Shown here: positions 1 to 9,523 of the stretch, piece after piece | Layout: every line of letters begins with the position of its first letter | How positions within the stretch are numbered: the first letter of the stretch is position 1 | Source of the DNA: an uncultured Bacteroidia bacterium | Lineage (GTDB): Bacteria; Bacteroidota; Bacteroidia; J057; CALLMJ01 | DNA length: 57,416 bases | Reading direction: 5' to 3' | NCBI GenBank assembly: GCA_938005475.1 | Contig: CALLNY010000026.1 | Coordinates: forward strand, 1 to 57,416 | Program-made: the position numbers and the translations under genes | Notes under the pieces: model-generated | What the model saw: the letters and a program-made list of their open reading frames with translations, nothing else | The model's database searches: none | What the model was told of the DNA's origin: nothing

Positions 1-159
1 GAAGAGGAAAAGAAACGAGCTGAAGAAGAAAAGAAACGGGCTGAAGATGCTAAACAAAAAATCATAGAATTAGCCAAATTGTTAAAGGAATTGAATATGC
101 CTATTCAAGAAATTATCAATAGAACAGGTTTATCCGAGCAAGAAATCCAAAAATTATAA
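1..159 (+). CDS. 3' end of a Rpn/PD-(D/E)XK-type transposase-nuclease-like protein (partial)
   Basis: Only the last 52 codons are in the window; the reading frame is open from base 1 to TAA at 157-159. The visible part starts with two near-identical heptads (EEEKKRA, encoded by 21-bp direct repeats at 1-21 and 22-42), predicted to be a charged coiled coil. It ends with a short helix-turn-helix-like tail containing ELNMPIQEII and TGLSEQEIQKL. Tails of this kind (a 'x-LS-x-EEI' helix after a charged helix) are common at the C-terminus of Rpn-family recombination-promoting nucleases/putative transposases, which carry a PD-(D/E)XK core further upstream. That core lies outside the window, so the family call is an inference from the tail. 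It converges on lpxB with a 2-nt gap between stop codons. Confidence 0.6.
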   Translation, partial: EEEKKRAEEEKKRAEDAKQKIIELAKLLKELNMPIQEIINRTGLSEQEIQKL

Positions 160-161
160 AA

Positions 162-1280
162 TCAAAAAAATTTTTCTATTATAATTTTAGCCGCTTTTTG
201 GGATGCTCCTTTACCTCCAATTTTTTCATGTAATAATTTAAGGTCTTGCTTAATAGCATCACGATAATATTTATCGTGAAGGATAGGGCTTAATGCGGTA
301 ATCATATCATCAGCATAGCATTCATGTTGAATAAGTTCTTTTACAGCAGGCTTATCTAAAATTAAGTTTACTAATGAAATATATTTAACTTTAATAAGCT
401 GTTTAGCGAGATAATAGGAAAGTATATTACCTTTATAACATACTACCATAGGCACGCCAAATAAACCTGTTTCCAACGTAGCTGTCCCTGAAGTAACTAA
501 TGCAGCATCCGCAATATTTAAAAGTTCATAAGTTTTTTCTTTTATAATTTTAACATTTTGTTTACCAATTATTTTCATATAAAAATCTATAGAAATATGA
601 GGGACAGCCGCCACAACGAACTGATAATTCGGAAAAGTAGGTATTACTTTCAGCATCTCTGATAACATCTCACGAATTTCCTGTTTTCGTGACCCAGGCA
701 ATAAAGCTATAATAGGTTTATCCTCACGTAAATGAAGTTTTTCTTTTAAGTTATTGGGTTGCCCGATGATGTCAGCAATTTCATCCATAAGGGGATGCCC
801 TACATATTCTACATTCATATAACCTTCTTTTTGATAAAAATCCTTTTCAAAAGGTAAAATACAAAGCATCCAATCAATATACTTTTTAATTTGTTGTATA
901 CGACTTTTTTTCCAAGCCCAAATTTGTGGTGATATAAAATAAACAATAGGAATATTTAAACTTTTTATAAATTTAGCTAATCTTAAATTAAAACCAGGAT
1001 AATCTACTAAAATAACTAAATCCGGTTGCCACTCTTGAATATCCTTTTTGATAGTTTTCATAATACGAAAAATAGTATGTAGATTACATAGCACTTCTGT
1101 GAAACCCATAAAGTGAGTATCTCGGATATGTTGGACAATTTCCATGCCTTGCTCCGCCAGTTTATCCCCTCCCATCCCCCTGAAAACAATATCTGATTGA
1201 AGAGATTTTAAATGTCTTACCAAATTGCTAGCGTGTAAATCCCCTGATGCTTCTCCGCTAACAATATAAACTTTTTTCAT
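162..1280 (-). CDS. lpxB: Lipid-A-disaccharide synthase
   Basis: A GT19 family glycosyltransferase of normal length (372 aa). It joins UDP-2,3-diacylglucosamine to lipid X to give lipid A disaccharide monophosphate, at the inner face of the cytoplasmic membrane. Visible motifs are GEASGD (9-14), the GMGGDKL loop (35-41), DYPGFN (93-98), the ISPQIWAWK stretch (116-124) and the nucleotide-sugar site PGSRKQEI (195-202). The start codon overlaps the rpoN stop by 4 bp (ATGA), so it is the second gene of an rpoN-lpxB unit and probably translationally coupled. It shows the organism makes a lipid-A-based outer membrane. Confidence 0.96.
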   Translation of the reverse strand: MKKVYIVSGEASGDLHASNLVRHLKSLQSDIVFRGMGGDKLAEQGMEIVQHIRDTHFMGFTEVLCNLHTIFRIMKTIKKDIQEWQPDLVILVDYPGFNLRLAKFIKSLNIPIVYFISPQIWAWKKSRIQQIKKYIDWMLCILPFEKDFYQKEGYMNVEYVGHPLMDEIADIIGQPNNLKEKLHLREDKPIIALLPGSRKQEIREMLSEMLKVIPTFPNYQFVVAAVPHISIDFYMKIIGKQNVKIIKEKTYELLNIADAALVTSGTATLETGLFGVPMVVCYKGNILSYYLAKQLIKVKYISLVNLILDKPAVKELIQHECYADDMITALSPILHDKYYRDAIKQDLKLLHEKIGGKGASQKAAKIIIEKFF

Positions 1281-2800
1281 AGTTCTTTCCTAAGCCTCGC
1301 CACAGGTATATTCATTTGTTCACGATACTTTGCGATGGTTCTCCTCGCAATATCATAACCCCTCTCTCGCATGAGTTTTTCTAGTTTTTCATCTGAATAA
1401 GGTCTTGATTTATCTTCATTTTCAATAATTTCTTTAAGTACTTTTTTTACTTCTTTATTAGAAACCTCATCTCCTGAATCAGTCGTAATAGAGGAAGAAA
1501 AGAAAAATTTTAATTCATAGATACCAAAAGGAGTTTCTACGTATTTAGAATTCACAGAACGGCTTACGGTAGAAATATCCATTCCAATTTCATTAGCTAT
1601 ATCCTCTAAAATCATTGGTTTTAATTTAGACTCATCTCCATCGGACAAGAAAAAATCCTTTTGTTTATAGGCAATGGTCATCATAATCTTATAGAGCGTT
1701 GCGGCCCGTTGGCGAATAGCATCAATAAAAAATTTAGCGGAATCGTATTTGGATTTAATATATTGGTATGTTTCTTTTGCTTCATTGTAGTTCGAATTTT
1801 GATACTTTTCCAACATATCCATATAATTTTTATCCAACTTTAGATTCGGGGCATTTCCCTTATCTAATTTGATATGTATTTGATTATTGTCATCAATGGT
1901 TAATATAAAATCAGGAGTAATAGATAATATTTTAGTATCATATTGGGCTCCTGGTTTTTGATTTAAATGTTTAATTTCATGAATTGCGGCTTTAAGTTCT
2001 TCAGGAGAGATATTGAGTTTTTGTAAAATTTTATCATAATGTTTTTTAATCAATTCATCAAAATAATCCTTGATTATAAGATAAGCAGTTGAAATACTTT
2101 TATTTTTATAGAAGTCAGGATTTCGTTGCAATTGAATAAGTAAACATTCCCTTAAATCACGAGCCCCAATACCCGGCGGATCAAGAGATTGAATTTTCTT
2201 TAAAACGGATTCCACCTGCTCATCAGTAACCTGAATTTTGTAGTGATATATCAAGTAATCTGTAATAGATTCAATTGATATTGGCTCTTTTTCATGATTA
2301 TCGGTATTTTTTTCTTTTCTTAAATATCCATCCTCATCCAATTCTCCAATTATTTCCTGCCCTATAAGGTATTCTAACTCACTTAACTCTAACATCCCTA
2401 GTTGATTCATCAAATCCTCATACATAGAATTTACTTGAACAATAGGTCTTTCATAACGATCTTCCTCATCATTATCTTCAAGATTGTAATCTCTGTAACT
2501 AGGCTCATCATGTTGATAAATATGCTCTTCTAAAGAAATTTCATTCTGATTTTGTATTTCATGAACAACTTCTTCACTTAATTTAGGAATTTTTGAGTCC
2601 TCTTCCAATTCATATTGTTGATTTTCATCAAAAACTTCCGTCAGATTCTCATCTTTTAATACTAAAATGGGATTCTCTTCGATTTCTTCTTTAATTCGCG
2701 ACTCTAAAAGTACAGTGGGCAATTCCAATAATTTGATATATTGAATTTGCTGTGGTGATAACTTTTGTAATAACTTCTGACTTTGAGTTTGTCTAAGCAT
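1277..2800 (-). CDS. rpoN: RNA polymerase sigma-54 factor
   Basis: Sigma-54 (507 aa from the ATG at 2800). The N-terminal activator-interacting region is Gln/Leu rich (residues 1-45). It is followed by an acidic linker, the core-binding domain and the C-terminal DNA-binding part, ending in the RpoN box ARRTIAKYRE (about 485-494) that reads the -24 element. The frame can be extended to a TTG at 2833, but that TTG lies inside a good -7 box (TAAATTTG, 2831-2838), so ATG 2800 is preferred. Promoters read by this factor need enhancer-binding ATPases; none is encoded in the window. First gene of the rpoN-lpxB unit. Confidence 0.95.
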   Translation of the reverse strand: MLRQTQSQKLLQKLSPQQIQYIKLLELPTVLLESRIKEEIEENPILVLKDENLTEVFDENQQYELEEDSKIPKLSEEVVHEIQNQNEISLEEHIYQHDEPSYRDYNLEDNDEEDRYERPIVQVNSMYEDLMNQLGMLELSELEYLIGQEIIGELDEDGYLRKEKNTDNHEKEPISIESITDYLIYHYKIQVTDEQVESVLKKIQSLDPPGIGARDLRECLLIQLQRNPDFYKNKSISTAYLIIKDYFDELIKKHYDKILQKLNISPEELKAAIHEIKHLNQKPGAQYDTKILSITPDFILTIDDNNQIHIKLDKGNAPNLKLDKNYMDMLEKYQNSNYNEAKETYQYIKSKYDSAKFFIDAIRQRAATLYKIMMTIAYKQKDFFLSDGDESKLKPMILEDIANEIGMDISTVSRSVNSKYVETPFGIYELKFFFSSSITTDSGDEVSNKEVKKVLKEIIENEDKSRPYSDEKLEKLMRERGYDIARRTIAKYREQMNIPVARLRKEL

Positions 2801-2830
2801 ATTATTTTGAACAATTGATGAAATTAAAAG

Positions 2831-2838
2831 CAAATTTA
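2831..2838 (-). promoter_or_regulatory. Probable -7 box upstream of rpoN
   Basis: On the minus strand this reads TAAATTTG, matching the Bacteroidota -7 consensus TAnnTTTG, 30 nt before the preferred rpoN ATG. No clear TTG -33 element was found at the usual 17-20 nt spacing, so this is only a partial match. Confidence 0.45.
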
Positions 2839-2956
2839 ATATTTATCTTGAAATAAAAAATATTTTTTTAATAACCACTTACTTTAATCCTTAAATTATT
2901 TTTCCAAAACAAAAAACATTTCAATGCAACTTTTTTACTTCAATAAACTTTTGTTG

Positions 2957-2964
2957 TAACTTTA
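2957..2964 (+). promoter_or_regulatory. Weak -7 box upstream of the arginine decarboxylase gene
   Basis: TAACTTTA followed by CG, 23 nt before the ATG at 2988. It differs from TAnnTTTG at the last base and lacks an obvious -33 TTG, so it is weak. It is the best candidate in the 187-bp divergent gap 2801-2987. Confidence 0.3.
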
Positions 2965-2987
2965 CGAAGTTTTTTGAAGAAGTCTAA

Positions 2988-4376
2988 ATGCAGAGTTACG
3001 CAGAATTTTTAGATTTGAGTGTAGGTTTCCCACAAGATGGTTTTGAGGTAGTAGATGATGAACTATACTTTCACGATATCAACCTAATGGAATTAGTGGA
3101 AACCTTCGGCACTCCACTTCGCTTTACTTATATGCCTATCATTTCCAAAAAAATCCAACAAGCTAAGTTAATGTTTCAACAAGCCATGCTAAAACATAAT
3201 TATAGAGGTACTTACAAGTATGCCTACTGCACGAAGAGTTCTCATTTTAAGCATGTACTAGAAGAAGCTTTAAAAAATGATATCCACCTTGAAACTTCAT
3301 CAGCCTTTGATATGCCCATTATTGAACACCTTGAAAAAAAGGGAATGATTACAAAAGATATTTTTATTCTTTGTAATGGCTTTAAAAAACACATGTACAT
3401 GCAATATATCGTTGACCTTCTCCATGACGGTTTCCATAATCTTATTCCTATTTTAGATAACAAAGAAGAGTTTAATTTTTATAACAACGAATTAGAGGTC
3501 ACTTGTAAGTTGGGAATTAGAATTGCCACCGAAGAAAAGCCTGATTTCCCCTTTTATACTTCCAGATTAGGAATTCGTTATGAAGATATTATTGATTTTT
3601 ATAATAATCGTATTAAAAATAACCCTAATTTTAAGTTAGTTTTGCTACATTTTTTTGTTAATTCAGGAATTCGAGATACTCCTTACTACTGGAACGAACT
3701 TGAAAAAAATGTAGAACTTTACTGTAAATTAAAAAAAGTAAATCCGGATTTACAATACCTAGACATTGGAGGAGGCCTCCCCTTTAAAGACTCCCTTACC
3801 TTTGACTACGATTATGAATATATGACCAGTGAAATCATTAACCGTATCAAACAAATATGTACAGAAAATCAGGTAGAAGAGCCTGACCTCATTACAGAAT
3901 TTGGTTCTTATACCGTTGCAGAAAGTGGTGGTACGCTCTTTAAAGTAATCGGTAGAAAACAACAAAATGACCGCGAAAAATGGCTAATGTTAGATGGAAG
4001 TTTAATGACTACTCTACCCGATATATGGGCACTAGGACAACGTTTTATTCTGCTTCCGCTGAATAACTGGGACGAAACCTATGAAAGAGTAAATATTGGT
4101 GGGCTAACCTGTGACTCCCTAGATTACTACAATAACGATGCCCACATCAATTCGATTTTTATGCCTAAAACCCGAAAACTCCAGTATATTGGTTTCTTTC
4201 ATACAGGAGCCTACCAAGAAACCTTATCAGGAACTGGTGGTATTCACCATTGTTTAATGCCTACCCCTAGACATGTTCTCATCCGAAAAAATAGAGATGA
4301 AACACTGTCTTATGATATTAAAGACGAAGAACAAAATTCTAAACAAGTTTTAAAGATTTTAGGTTACAACGTTTAA
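2988..4376 (+). CDS. speA: Arginine decarboxylase, Bacteroidota short type (fold-III PLP enzyme)
   Basis: A 462-aa fold-type III (alanine-racemase/ornithine-decarboxylase fold) PLP decarboxylase. The N-terminal TIM barrel carries the likely Schiff-base lysine K83 in YCTKSSHF. A conserved 'ETSSAFD' strand follows, then the glycine-rich phosphate-binding DIGGGLPF, and a C-terminal beta domain. It closely matches the family annotated in Flavobacteria and relatives as arginine decarboxylase, making agmatine for polyamine synthesis. It is about 200 residues shorter than E. coli SpeA, so the substrate assignment rests on family resemblance. A permease gene follows after 3 nt, suggesting co-transcription. 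Confidence 0.82.
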   Translation: MQSYAEFLDLSVGFPQDGFEVVDDELYFHDINLMELVETFGTPLRFTYMPIISKKIQQAKLMFQQAMLKHNYRGTYKYAYCTKSSHFKHVLEEALKNDIHLETSSAFDMPIIEHLEKKGMITKDIFILCNGFKKHMYMQYIVDLLHDGFHNLIPILDNKEEFNFYNNELEVTCKLGIRIATEEKPDFPFYTSRLGIRYEDIIDFYNNRIKNNPNFKLVLLHFFVNSGIRDTPYYWNELEKNVELYCKLKKVNPDLQYLDIGGGLPFKDSLTFDYDYEYMTSEIINRIKQICTENQVEEPDLITEFGSYTVAESGGTLFKVIGRKQQNDREKWLMLDGSLMTTLPDIWALGQRFILLPLNNWDETYERVNIGGLTCDSLDYYNNDAHINSIFMPKTRKLQYIGFFHTGAYQETLSGTGGIHHCLMPTPRHVLIRKNRDETLSYDIKDEEQNSKQVLKILGYNV

Positions 4377-4379
4377 CCC

Positions 4380-5384
4380 TTGAAATATTTCGCTTTTGTA
4401 TGGCTAATTATTTTAGCTTCATGGGCTTTACTTGGCTACTGGATTACGCCTGATAATACCCATCTAGCTTCTCAACAATTTCCTAATCTAACACAAAAAC
4501 CTCCTTTTTATTCTAATTATTTAGCTATCGCTAAACAACAATATTCCTCTCCATGGAGTGTATTAGCCCATGGAAAAAATCCCTCTGAAATTTGGGTACT
4601 TAATCAACAAAAACCCTTTCAAGTTTTAAATCAAGATACCATCTTACTCTTTTTAACTGATGGTGAAACCCTCAAAATAGCTAATAATCAATTAGAATAT
4701 CAAAAACCTATCTTATTTACTTTTTATTTAGGAACAGACCCCTTAGGAAGAGATATATTAAGCCGTTTAATCATTGGAACTCGTTTTTCTCTATCCATTT
4801 CACTCATAGCCATCCTATTAACCATTTTTATAGGAACTACTCTAGGTTTAATCGCAGGATTTTACGAAGGTTTTTGGGATAACTCAATAAGCTGGCTTAT
4901 GAATGTTTTTTGGGCTTTACCTTCCTCTCTACTAGCAATTGGTATTGCTTATGCTATAGGAAAAGGTTTCTTTACTATCATCATTGCTATAAGTGCGGTA
5001 CTATGGATTGATATTGCTAGAATTGTACGTTTAGAGACCCTAAAAATCAAACAAAAAGAATTTATTAAAGTCGCTAATACATTGGGATTTAATTCTTTAC
5101 GAATTATTTTTATACACATTCTGCCTAATTTAACTACCCCCATATTAGTCATTAGTTTCTCTTCTTTCACTACTGCCTTAATTTTAGAGGGTAGTTTAAG
5201 TTTTTTAGGATTAGGAATTACACCTCCTGCACCTTCTTGGGGTACTTTAATTTTTGACGGTTTCTATTACATAGCTTTAAGCTCCGGAAAATGGCTCCTT
5301 TTTGCACCAGCCATCTGTTTACTATTAACCGTCCTAACCATGCAGTATCTTGCTACCCAATGGAAAAATAATAGTAATTCTTAA
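4380..5384 (+). CDS. ABC transporter permease, DppC/OppC type (orphan)
   Basis: A 334-aa inner-membrane permease of the peptide/nickel importer class. There is one N-terminal membrane segment (about 5-22) and a roughly 90-residue soluble insert (26-117). A binding-protein-dependent transport domain with about five helices (118-330) carries the EAA coupling loop (EFIKVANTLGF...HILPN, 227-250) that docks the ATPase. The start is TTG at 4380; no ATG lies nearby and the frame begins 3 nt after the arginine decarboxylase stop. No DppB partner, ATPase or binding protein is adjacent, so those must lie elsewhere in the genome. Substrate unknown; peptides are the family default. Confidence 0.85.
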   Translation: MKYFAFVWLIILASWALLGYWITPDNTHLASQQFPNLTQKPPFYSNYLAIAKQQYSSPWSVLAHGKNPSEIWVLNQQKPFQVLNQDTILLFLTDGETLKIANNQLEYQKPILFTFYLGTDPLGRDILSRLIIGTRFSLSISLIAILLTIFIGTTLGLIAGFYEGFWDNSISWLMNVFWALPSSLLAIGIAYAIGKGFFTIIIAISAVLWIDIARIVRLETLKIKQKEFIKVANTLGFNSLRIIFIHILPNLTTPILVISFSSFTTALILEGSLSFLGLGITPPAPSWGTLIFDGFYYIALSSGKWLLFAPAICLLLTVLTMQYLATQWKNNSNS

Positions 5385-5416
5385 TAAAAATCCTAATAAT
5401 TTAAGCTTATAATTTC

Positions 5417-5451
5417 TATAAAAAAAGCCAATACCCTATATGATATTGGCT
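5417..5451 (-). terminator. Rho-independent terminator of the ribosomal protein operon
   Basis: Perfect 8-bp inverted repeat AGCCAATA (5426-5433) / TATTGGCT (5444-5451) with a 10-nt loop. On the minus strand it is followed directly by a run of T, giving a textbook intrinsic terminator 24 nt after the rplQ stop. It may also stop plus-strand reading from the permease gene, but there is no T-run on that side. Confidence 0.88.
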
Positions 5452-5474
5452 CCTCCAATGAATTATGCGTAAAA

Positions 5475-5984
5475 TCACTGATTGTTAATATTTTCTTCAC
5501 TTGTAGCTTCTTTCGTTTCAGAAACATTATCTACTACTTCATTGACAGTTCTATTATCCGTAGATTTTTTTCTTCTTCTACGACCAGATTTTTTATCTTT
5601 TGAAGCAGTATCTTTTTGGTAATATTCATTAAAATCTACTAATTCTATTAAAGCCATCTCCGCAGAGTCACTTTTACGAGGGCCTAATTTGAGTATGCGA
5701 GTATAACCACCTGGTCTATCCATGATTGCAGGTGCGACAGTTCCAAACAGCTCCTTAACAGCATACTTATTTTTTAGATAACTAAAAACAATTCGCCGGG
5801 AATGAGTGACATCATTTTTAGATTTTGTGATTAACGGTTCAACATACCTTCTAAGAACTTTTGCTTTCGCAAGCGTTGTAATAATTCTTTTATGTTGAAT
5901 CAGAGCGCAAGCCATGTTCGAAAGCATAGCTTTTACATGACTACTAGATTTTCCTAAATGTTTAACTTTATTTCTATGTCTCAT
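5475..5984 (-). CDS. rplQ: 50S ribosomal protein L17
   Basis: Residues 1-120 are the normal L17 core (starts [11 protein letters not shown]), which sits near the exit of the large-subunit tunnel. Residues 121-169 are an added tail: a basic patch RRRRKK (135-140), then an acidic Asn/Glu/Thr-rich end. The E. coli protein is about 127 aa; long charged tails on L17 are common in Bacteroidota. Last gene of the operon, one base overlapping rpoA (TAATG). Confidence 0.97.
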   Translation of the reverse strand: MRHRNKVKHLGKSSSHVKAMLSNMACALIQHKRIITTLAKAKVLRRYVEPLITKSKNDVTHSRRIVFSYLKNKYAVKELFGTVAPAIMDRPGGYTRILKLGPRKSDSAEMALIELVDFNEYYQKDTASKDKKSGRRRRKKSTDNRTVNEVVDNVSETKEATSEENINNQ

Positions 5985-6970
5985 TATTCTTCGTCGAGTT
6001 TATACTTTGATACATCCATACCGAAACTTAAACCTTTGCTGGCAACCAGTTCTTCTAGTTCAGCCAAAGATTTTTTACCAAAATTCCTAAATTTAAGCAT
6101 ATCTCCAATTTGATAGCTAACAAGTTCACCTAAAATTTTAATATCCGCCGCTTTTAAGCAATTATAGGCACGCACGGATAAATCTAATTCATTAAGCGGA
6201 GTTTTCAATAATTTTCTCATTGCAAGATAGTTCTCATCTACTTCTTTACGGGGAACAGGTGTTTCAGCCTTTAATTGGAAAGTAGAATCTGAGAACAAAA
6301 TGAAATGTTTAATCAGAATATTAGCCGCTTCTTTGAGTGCAGTTTCAGGGTCTATTGTACCGTCTGTTTCTACATCGATAATCAATTGTTCATAATCCGT
6401 TTTTTGCTCTACCCTCGTATTCTGAACTACATACTTCACATTCTTAATAGGAGTAAAAATAGAATCTATTGGAATTTCACCAAAAACAGTATCCTTATGC
6501 TTATTCTCTTCCGCAGGAACATATCCTCTCCCTTTGCCAATATTGAGTTCAATATCAAACTGAAGGTCATTAGAAAAATGACAGATCACATGTTCAGGAT
6601 TGGTTATTTCAAAGGCATTAGTTGATTTTGCTATATCCTCAGCCGTAAAAACTTTTTTATTTTTGACAGAAACAAAAATTTTGTGTTCTCCATCAACAAT
6701 TTTTTTGAATCGAACGCCTTTTAAATTCAGTACAATATTAACGACATCTTCTATGACCCCATCAATAGCACTAAACTCATGGTCTATCCCTGGGATTCTT
6801 ATAGAAGTTATCGCATAACCCTCTAAAGAAGATAGTAATACACGTCTCAAAGCATTGCCTATTGTTACACCATAGCCTGGCTCGAGAGGTTTAAACATAA
6901 AACGTCCAAAAAAATCACCATTTTTTTCCATGGTAACTTTTTCCGGAATTTGAAAATGTAATAGCGCCAT
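5984..6970 (-). CDS. rpoA: DNA-directed RNA polymerase alpha subunit
   Basis: 328 aa. The N-terminal domain includes the dimerisation and beta-contacting helix [11 protein letters not shown] (38-48). The flexible linker lies about 232-252. The C-terminal domain (about 255-320) has the DNA-contacting stretch SVRAYNCLK (265-273, R267 equals E. coli R265) and the FGKKSL helix. It assembles RNA polymerase and contacts UP elements and activators. Between rpsD and rplQ, as in the canonical alpha operon. Confidence 0.98.
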   Translation of the reverse strand: MALLHFQIPEKVTMEKNGDFFGRFMFKPLEPGYGVTIGNALRRVLLSSLEGYAITSIRIPGIDHEFSAIDGVIEDVVNIVLNLKGVRFKKIVDGEHKIFVSVKNKKVFTAEDIAKSTNAFEITNPEHVICHFSNDLQFDIELNIGKGRGYVPAEENKHKDTVFGEIPIDSIFTPIKNVKYVVQNTRVEQKTDYEQLIIDVETDGTIDPETALKEAANILIKHFILFSDSTFQLKAETPVPRKEVDENYLAMRKLLKTPLNELDLSVRAYNCLKAADIKILGELVSYQIGDMLKFRNFGKKSLAELEELVASKGLSFGMDVSKYKLDEE

Positions 6971-6982
6971 TTTCTTAATATT

Positions 6983-7585
6983 TTACTTAGAGTATAACTC
7001 AACAATTAACTGCTCTTTAATATTTTCAGGAATATCTTCTCGTTCAGGATAATGTAAAAATTTCCCGCGCAAATTCGCTTTATCTACTTCTATCCAACTA
7101 TATTTGGGATTTCTTGAACTAATAGACTGATTGATTACTTCTAATGATTTGCTTCTTTCTCTTATTTCCACTATATCACCAGGTTTTAACTGGTAAGAAG
7201 GGATATTAACAGGAGAACCATTTACAAGCACATGCTTATGTAGTACTAGTTGTCTTGCACCTCTTCTGGTTGGAGAGAACCCCATTCTATATACCGTGTT
7301 ATCTAATCTAGATTCTAATAATTGAAGTAAAACAGTTCCTGTAACCCCTTTTATTTTAGTAGCTTTTACAAAAAGATTAGCAAACTGTCTTTCAAGAATT
7401 CCGTAGATAGCTTTTGCTTTTTGTTTCTCCATTAACTGGATAGCATAGTTTGATAACTTGCCGCGTTTATTTTTTCCATGTTGACCGGGAGCATAATTTT
7501 TGCGGTCAAAAGCTTTACTATGCCCAAAAATAGGATCTCTAAATTTTCTTGCAATTTTTTGTTTGGGACCTCTATATCTTGCCAT
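6983..7585 (-). CDS. rpsD: 30S ribosomal protein S4
   Basis: 200 aa. It begins [10 protein letters not shown] and has the S4 RNA-binding module at about 90-150 ([15 protein letters not shown] through [10 protein letters not shown]). S4 starts assembly of the small subunit by binding 16S rRNA five-way junction, and in many bacteria represses the alpha operon. The zinc-knuckle cysteines of the C-plus form are absent. Confidence 0.98.
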   Translation of the reverse strand: MARYRGPKQKIARKFRDPIFGHSKAFDRKNYAPGQHGKNKRGKLSNYAIQLMEKQKAKAIYGILERQFANLFVKATKIKGVTGTVLLQLLESRLDNTVYRMGFSPTRRGARQLVLHKHVLVNGSPVNIPSYQLKPGDIVEIRERSKSLEVINQSISSRNPKYSWIEVDKANLRGKFLHYPEREDIPENIKEQLIVELYSK

Positions 7586-7599
7586 ACAATAACTACTTT

Positions 7600-7983
7600 T
7601 TAAACTCTTCTACGTTTTGGAGGTCTACATCCGTTATGCGGTAACGGAGTAATATCTTGAATTAACGTTATATCAATCCCACAAGCATTAATAGCCCGTA
7701 TTGCAGATTCTCTGCCAGAGCCTGTTCCTTTCACAAATACCTCTACCTTTCTCAGACCTAAATCATAGGCTTCTTTTGCACATTGGGTTGCCGCAACTTG
7801 TGCAGCATAGGGTGTGTTCTTTTTAGAACCCCTAAAACCTGCTTTCCCAGCAGAAGACCAACTAATCACATTACCAGCACCATCAGTTAAAGTAATGATG
7901 ATATTATTAAACGATGCTGATATATGGGCTTGCCCATTGGGTTCTACTTTAATTTTTTTCTTAACTTTTACTGTTTTTGCCAT
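7600..7983 (-). CDS. rpsK: 30S ribosomal protein S11
   Basis: 127 aa of normal length; the basic N-terminus ([12 protein letters not shown]) and the C-terminus [11 protein letters not shown] (117-127), which touches the platform near the E site, are both intact. It lies 9 nt after rpsM. Confidence 0.98.
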   Translation of the reverse strand: MAKTVKVKKKIKVEPNGQAHISASFNNIIITLTDGAGNVISWSSAGKAGFRGSKKNTPYAAQVAATQCAKEAYDLGLRKVEVFVKGTGSGRESAIRAINACGIDITLIQDITPLPHNGCRPPKRRRV

Positions 7984-7992
7984 AAACTTTAA

Positions 7993-8376
7993 TTATTTTT
8001 TAGCCGCCGCTTTTTTCTTATTTGCTACAGTTTTTCTTTTTCCTTTTCTTGTTCTAGCATTCGTACGTGTTCTTTGCCCTCGTACGGGAAGTCCTTTTCT
8101 ATGCCGCAAACCACGATAGCATGCAATATCCATCAATCTTTTGATGTTTAATTGAATTTCTCCCCTTAATGCTCCTTCCACTTTGTATTTATCAGCAATG
8201 ATTGCACGAATCGCTGCTGCTTCTTCATCTGTCCATTCACCGACCTTCTTATTTTTATCTACACCTGCCTCAGCCAATATCTTATTTGCTGTAGGCCGCC
8301 CAATCCCGTAAATATAGGTCAAACCTATTTCTCCTCTTTTATTTTTGGGTAAATCTACTCCTGCTATACGCGCCAT
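7993..8376 (-). CDS. rpsM: 30S ribosomal protein S13
   Basis: 127 aa. It starts [14 protein letters not shown] with the helix-two-turn-helix fold and the GIG motif. The end is strongly basic ([13 protein letters not shown] and an Ala/Lys tail), which reaches the P-site tRNA. Located between rpmJ and rpsK. Confidence 0.98.
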   Translation of the reverse strand: MARIAGVDLPKNKRGEIGLTYIYGIGRPTANKILAEAGVDKNKKVGEWTDEEAAAIRAIIADKYKVEGALRGEIQLNIKRLMDIACYRGLRHRKGLPVRGQRTRTNARTRKGKRKTVANKKKAAAKK

Positions 8377-8382
8377 ATTATT

Positions 8383-8499
8383 CTATCCTTGACGTTGTTT
8401 ATATTTTGGATTTTTCTTGTTAATAATATAAATACGACCTTTGCGTTTCACTACTTTGCATTCCGCACTACGCTTCTTTACACTTGCTCTTACTTTCAT
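8383..8499 (-). CDS. rpmJ: 50S ribosomal protein L36, C-minus form
   Basis: A 38-codon gene from ATG at 8497-8499 to TAG at 8383-8385, below the length cut-off of most gene finders. It encodes [15 protein letters not shown]... ending NPKYKQRQG, the canonical L36 frame. Of the four zinc ligands of the usual L36 (Cys11, Cys14, Cys27, His33), only Cys14 remains; the others are Ser, Asn and Tyr region residues. It is therefore the zinc-free C-minus form known in Bacteroidota. Fits exactly between infA and rpsM. Confidence 0.95.
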   Translation of the reverse strand: MKVRASVKKRSAECKVVKRKGRIYIINKKNPKYKQRQG

Positions 8500-8514
8500 C
8501 TCTCTTGCAGTTTT

Positions 8515-8733
8515 TTATTTATAACGATATGTTATCCTTCCTTTCGTTAAATCATATGGAGACATTTCAAGACTTACTTTATCTCCAGGCAATATTTTGA
8601 TATAATTCATTCGCATTTTTCCTGATATGTAGGCAATAATTTCATGCCCATTCTCTAACTCTACTCGAAACATCGCATTCGGTAATGCTTCTATTATCGT
8701 ACCATCTACTTTAAATGACTGCTGTTTTGCCAT
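8515..8733 (-). CDS. infA: Translation initiation factor IF-1
   Basis: 72 aa, a single OB/S1-type fold ([20 protein letters not shown], then the [18 protein letters not shown] core and [11 protein letters not shown] end). It occupies the 30S A site during initiation and cooperates with IF-2 and IF-3. Its first 23 bp overlap the end of map, so translation of the two is probably coupled. Confidence 0.98.
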   Translation of the reverse strand: MAKQQSFKVDGTIIEALPNAMFRVELENGHEIIAYISGKMRMNYIKILPGDKVSLEMSPYDLTKGRITYRYK

Positions 8734-9523
8734 TTTTTATAAATTCAAATGTTGTTAATTTTTCTGCTTTCCCTTTTCTTACGACTACAGTATGCTCAAA
8801 ATGAGCCGAAGGTAACTTATCAGCCGTTCTCAATGACCAACCGTCTTGGTCTAATAATAGCTTCCTAGTACCCATGTTAATCATAGGTTCTATCGCTATT
8901 ACTAAACCCTCTACTAATACCATACCTCTCCCACGACCTCCATAATTCGGTACTTCTGGAGCCTCATGCAGAGACCTTCCTACTCCATGTCCCACCAACT
9001 CCCTTACCACTCCATAACCATGCTTCTCCGCATGAACTTGTACCGCATATCCTATATCACCAACTCTATTTCCATGGACTGCCTTCTCTATACCTAATTC
9101 CAAACATTCATATGTAACCGATAATAACTGCATCACCTCTGGCTTTAATTCCCCAACAGAAAAAGTATAGGCAGAATCACCAAAGTAACCATTCAATTTT
9201 ACTCCACAATCTATAGAAACCACATCTCCCTCCTTTAAGATACAATCCTTCTTTGGCATACCATGAACTACATATTCATTTACAGATACACAAAGAGTAT
9301 ACGGATATGCCGTTTTACTAGAATGTGGTTTATAATTCAAAAATGCAGGCTCTGCATGATGATCTTTTATGTATGTGTACGCAATCTCATCTAAACGAAG
9401 TGTTGATATTCCCGGTTGTATGTAATTGCTTAATTCACCAAGTACCTTAGAAACTAACTGATTACTTAATCGCATTAGTTCTATTTCTTCCTCCGTTTTT
9501 ATAATTGCCTTTGATTTACTCAT
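8711..9523 (-). CDS. map: Methionine aminopeptidase type I
   Basis: 270 aa. Removes the initiator methionine from nascent proteins. The five metal ligands are visible: D105 (SIDCG), D116 (FGDSAYTF), H179 (GHGVG), E212 (IEPMI) and E243 (HFEHTVVV). The substrate-binding histidine H87 (VVHGMP) is also present. Directly after secY (4-bp overlap) and before infA; the adk gene that many bacteria have here is missing. Confidence 0.97.
   Translation of the reverse strand: MSKSKAIIKTEEEIELMRLSNQLVSKVLGELSNYIQPGISTLRLDEIAYTYIKDHHAEPAFLNYKPHSSKTAYPYTLCVSVNEYVVHGMPKKDCILKEGDVVSIDCGVKLNGYFGDSAYTFSVGELKPEVMQLLSVTYECLELGIEKAVHGNRVGDIGYAVQVHAEKHGYGVVRELVGHGVGRSLHEAPEVPNYGGRGRGMVLVEGLVIAIEPMINMGTRKLLLDQDGWSLRTADKLPSAHFEHTVVVRKGKAEKLTTFEFIKNGKTAVI

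Noticed and set aside
6305-6818. Plus-strand open frames across rpoA
   Set aside because: They lie wholly inside rpoA on the other strand and encode no recognisable product; shadows of a conserved gene.
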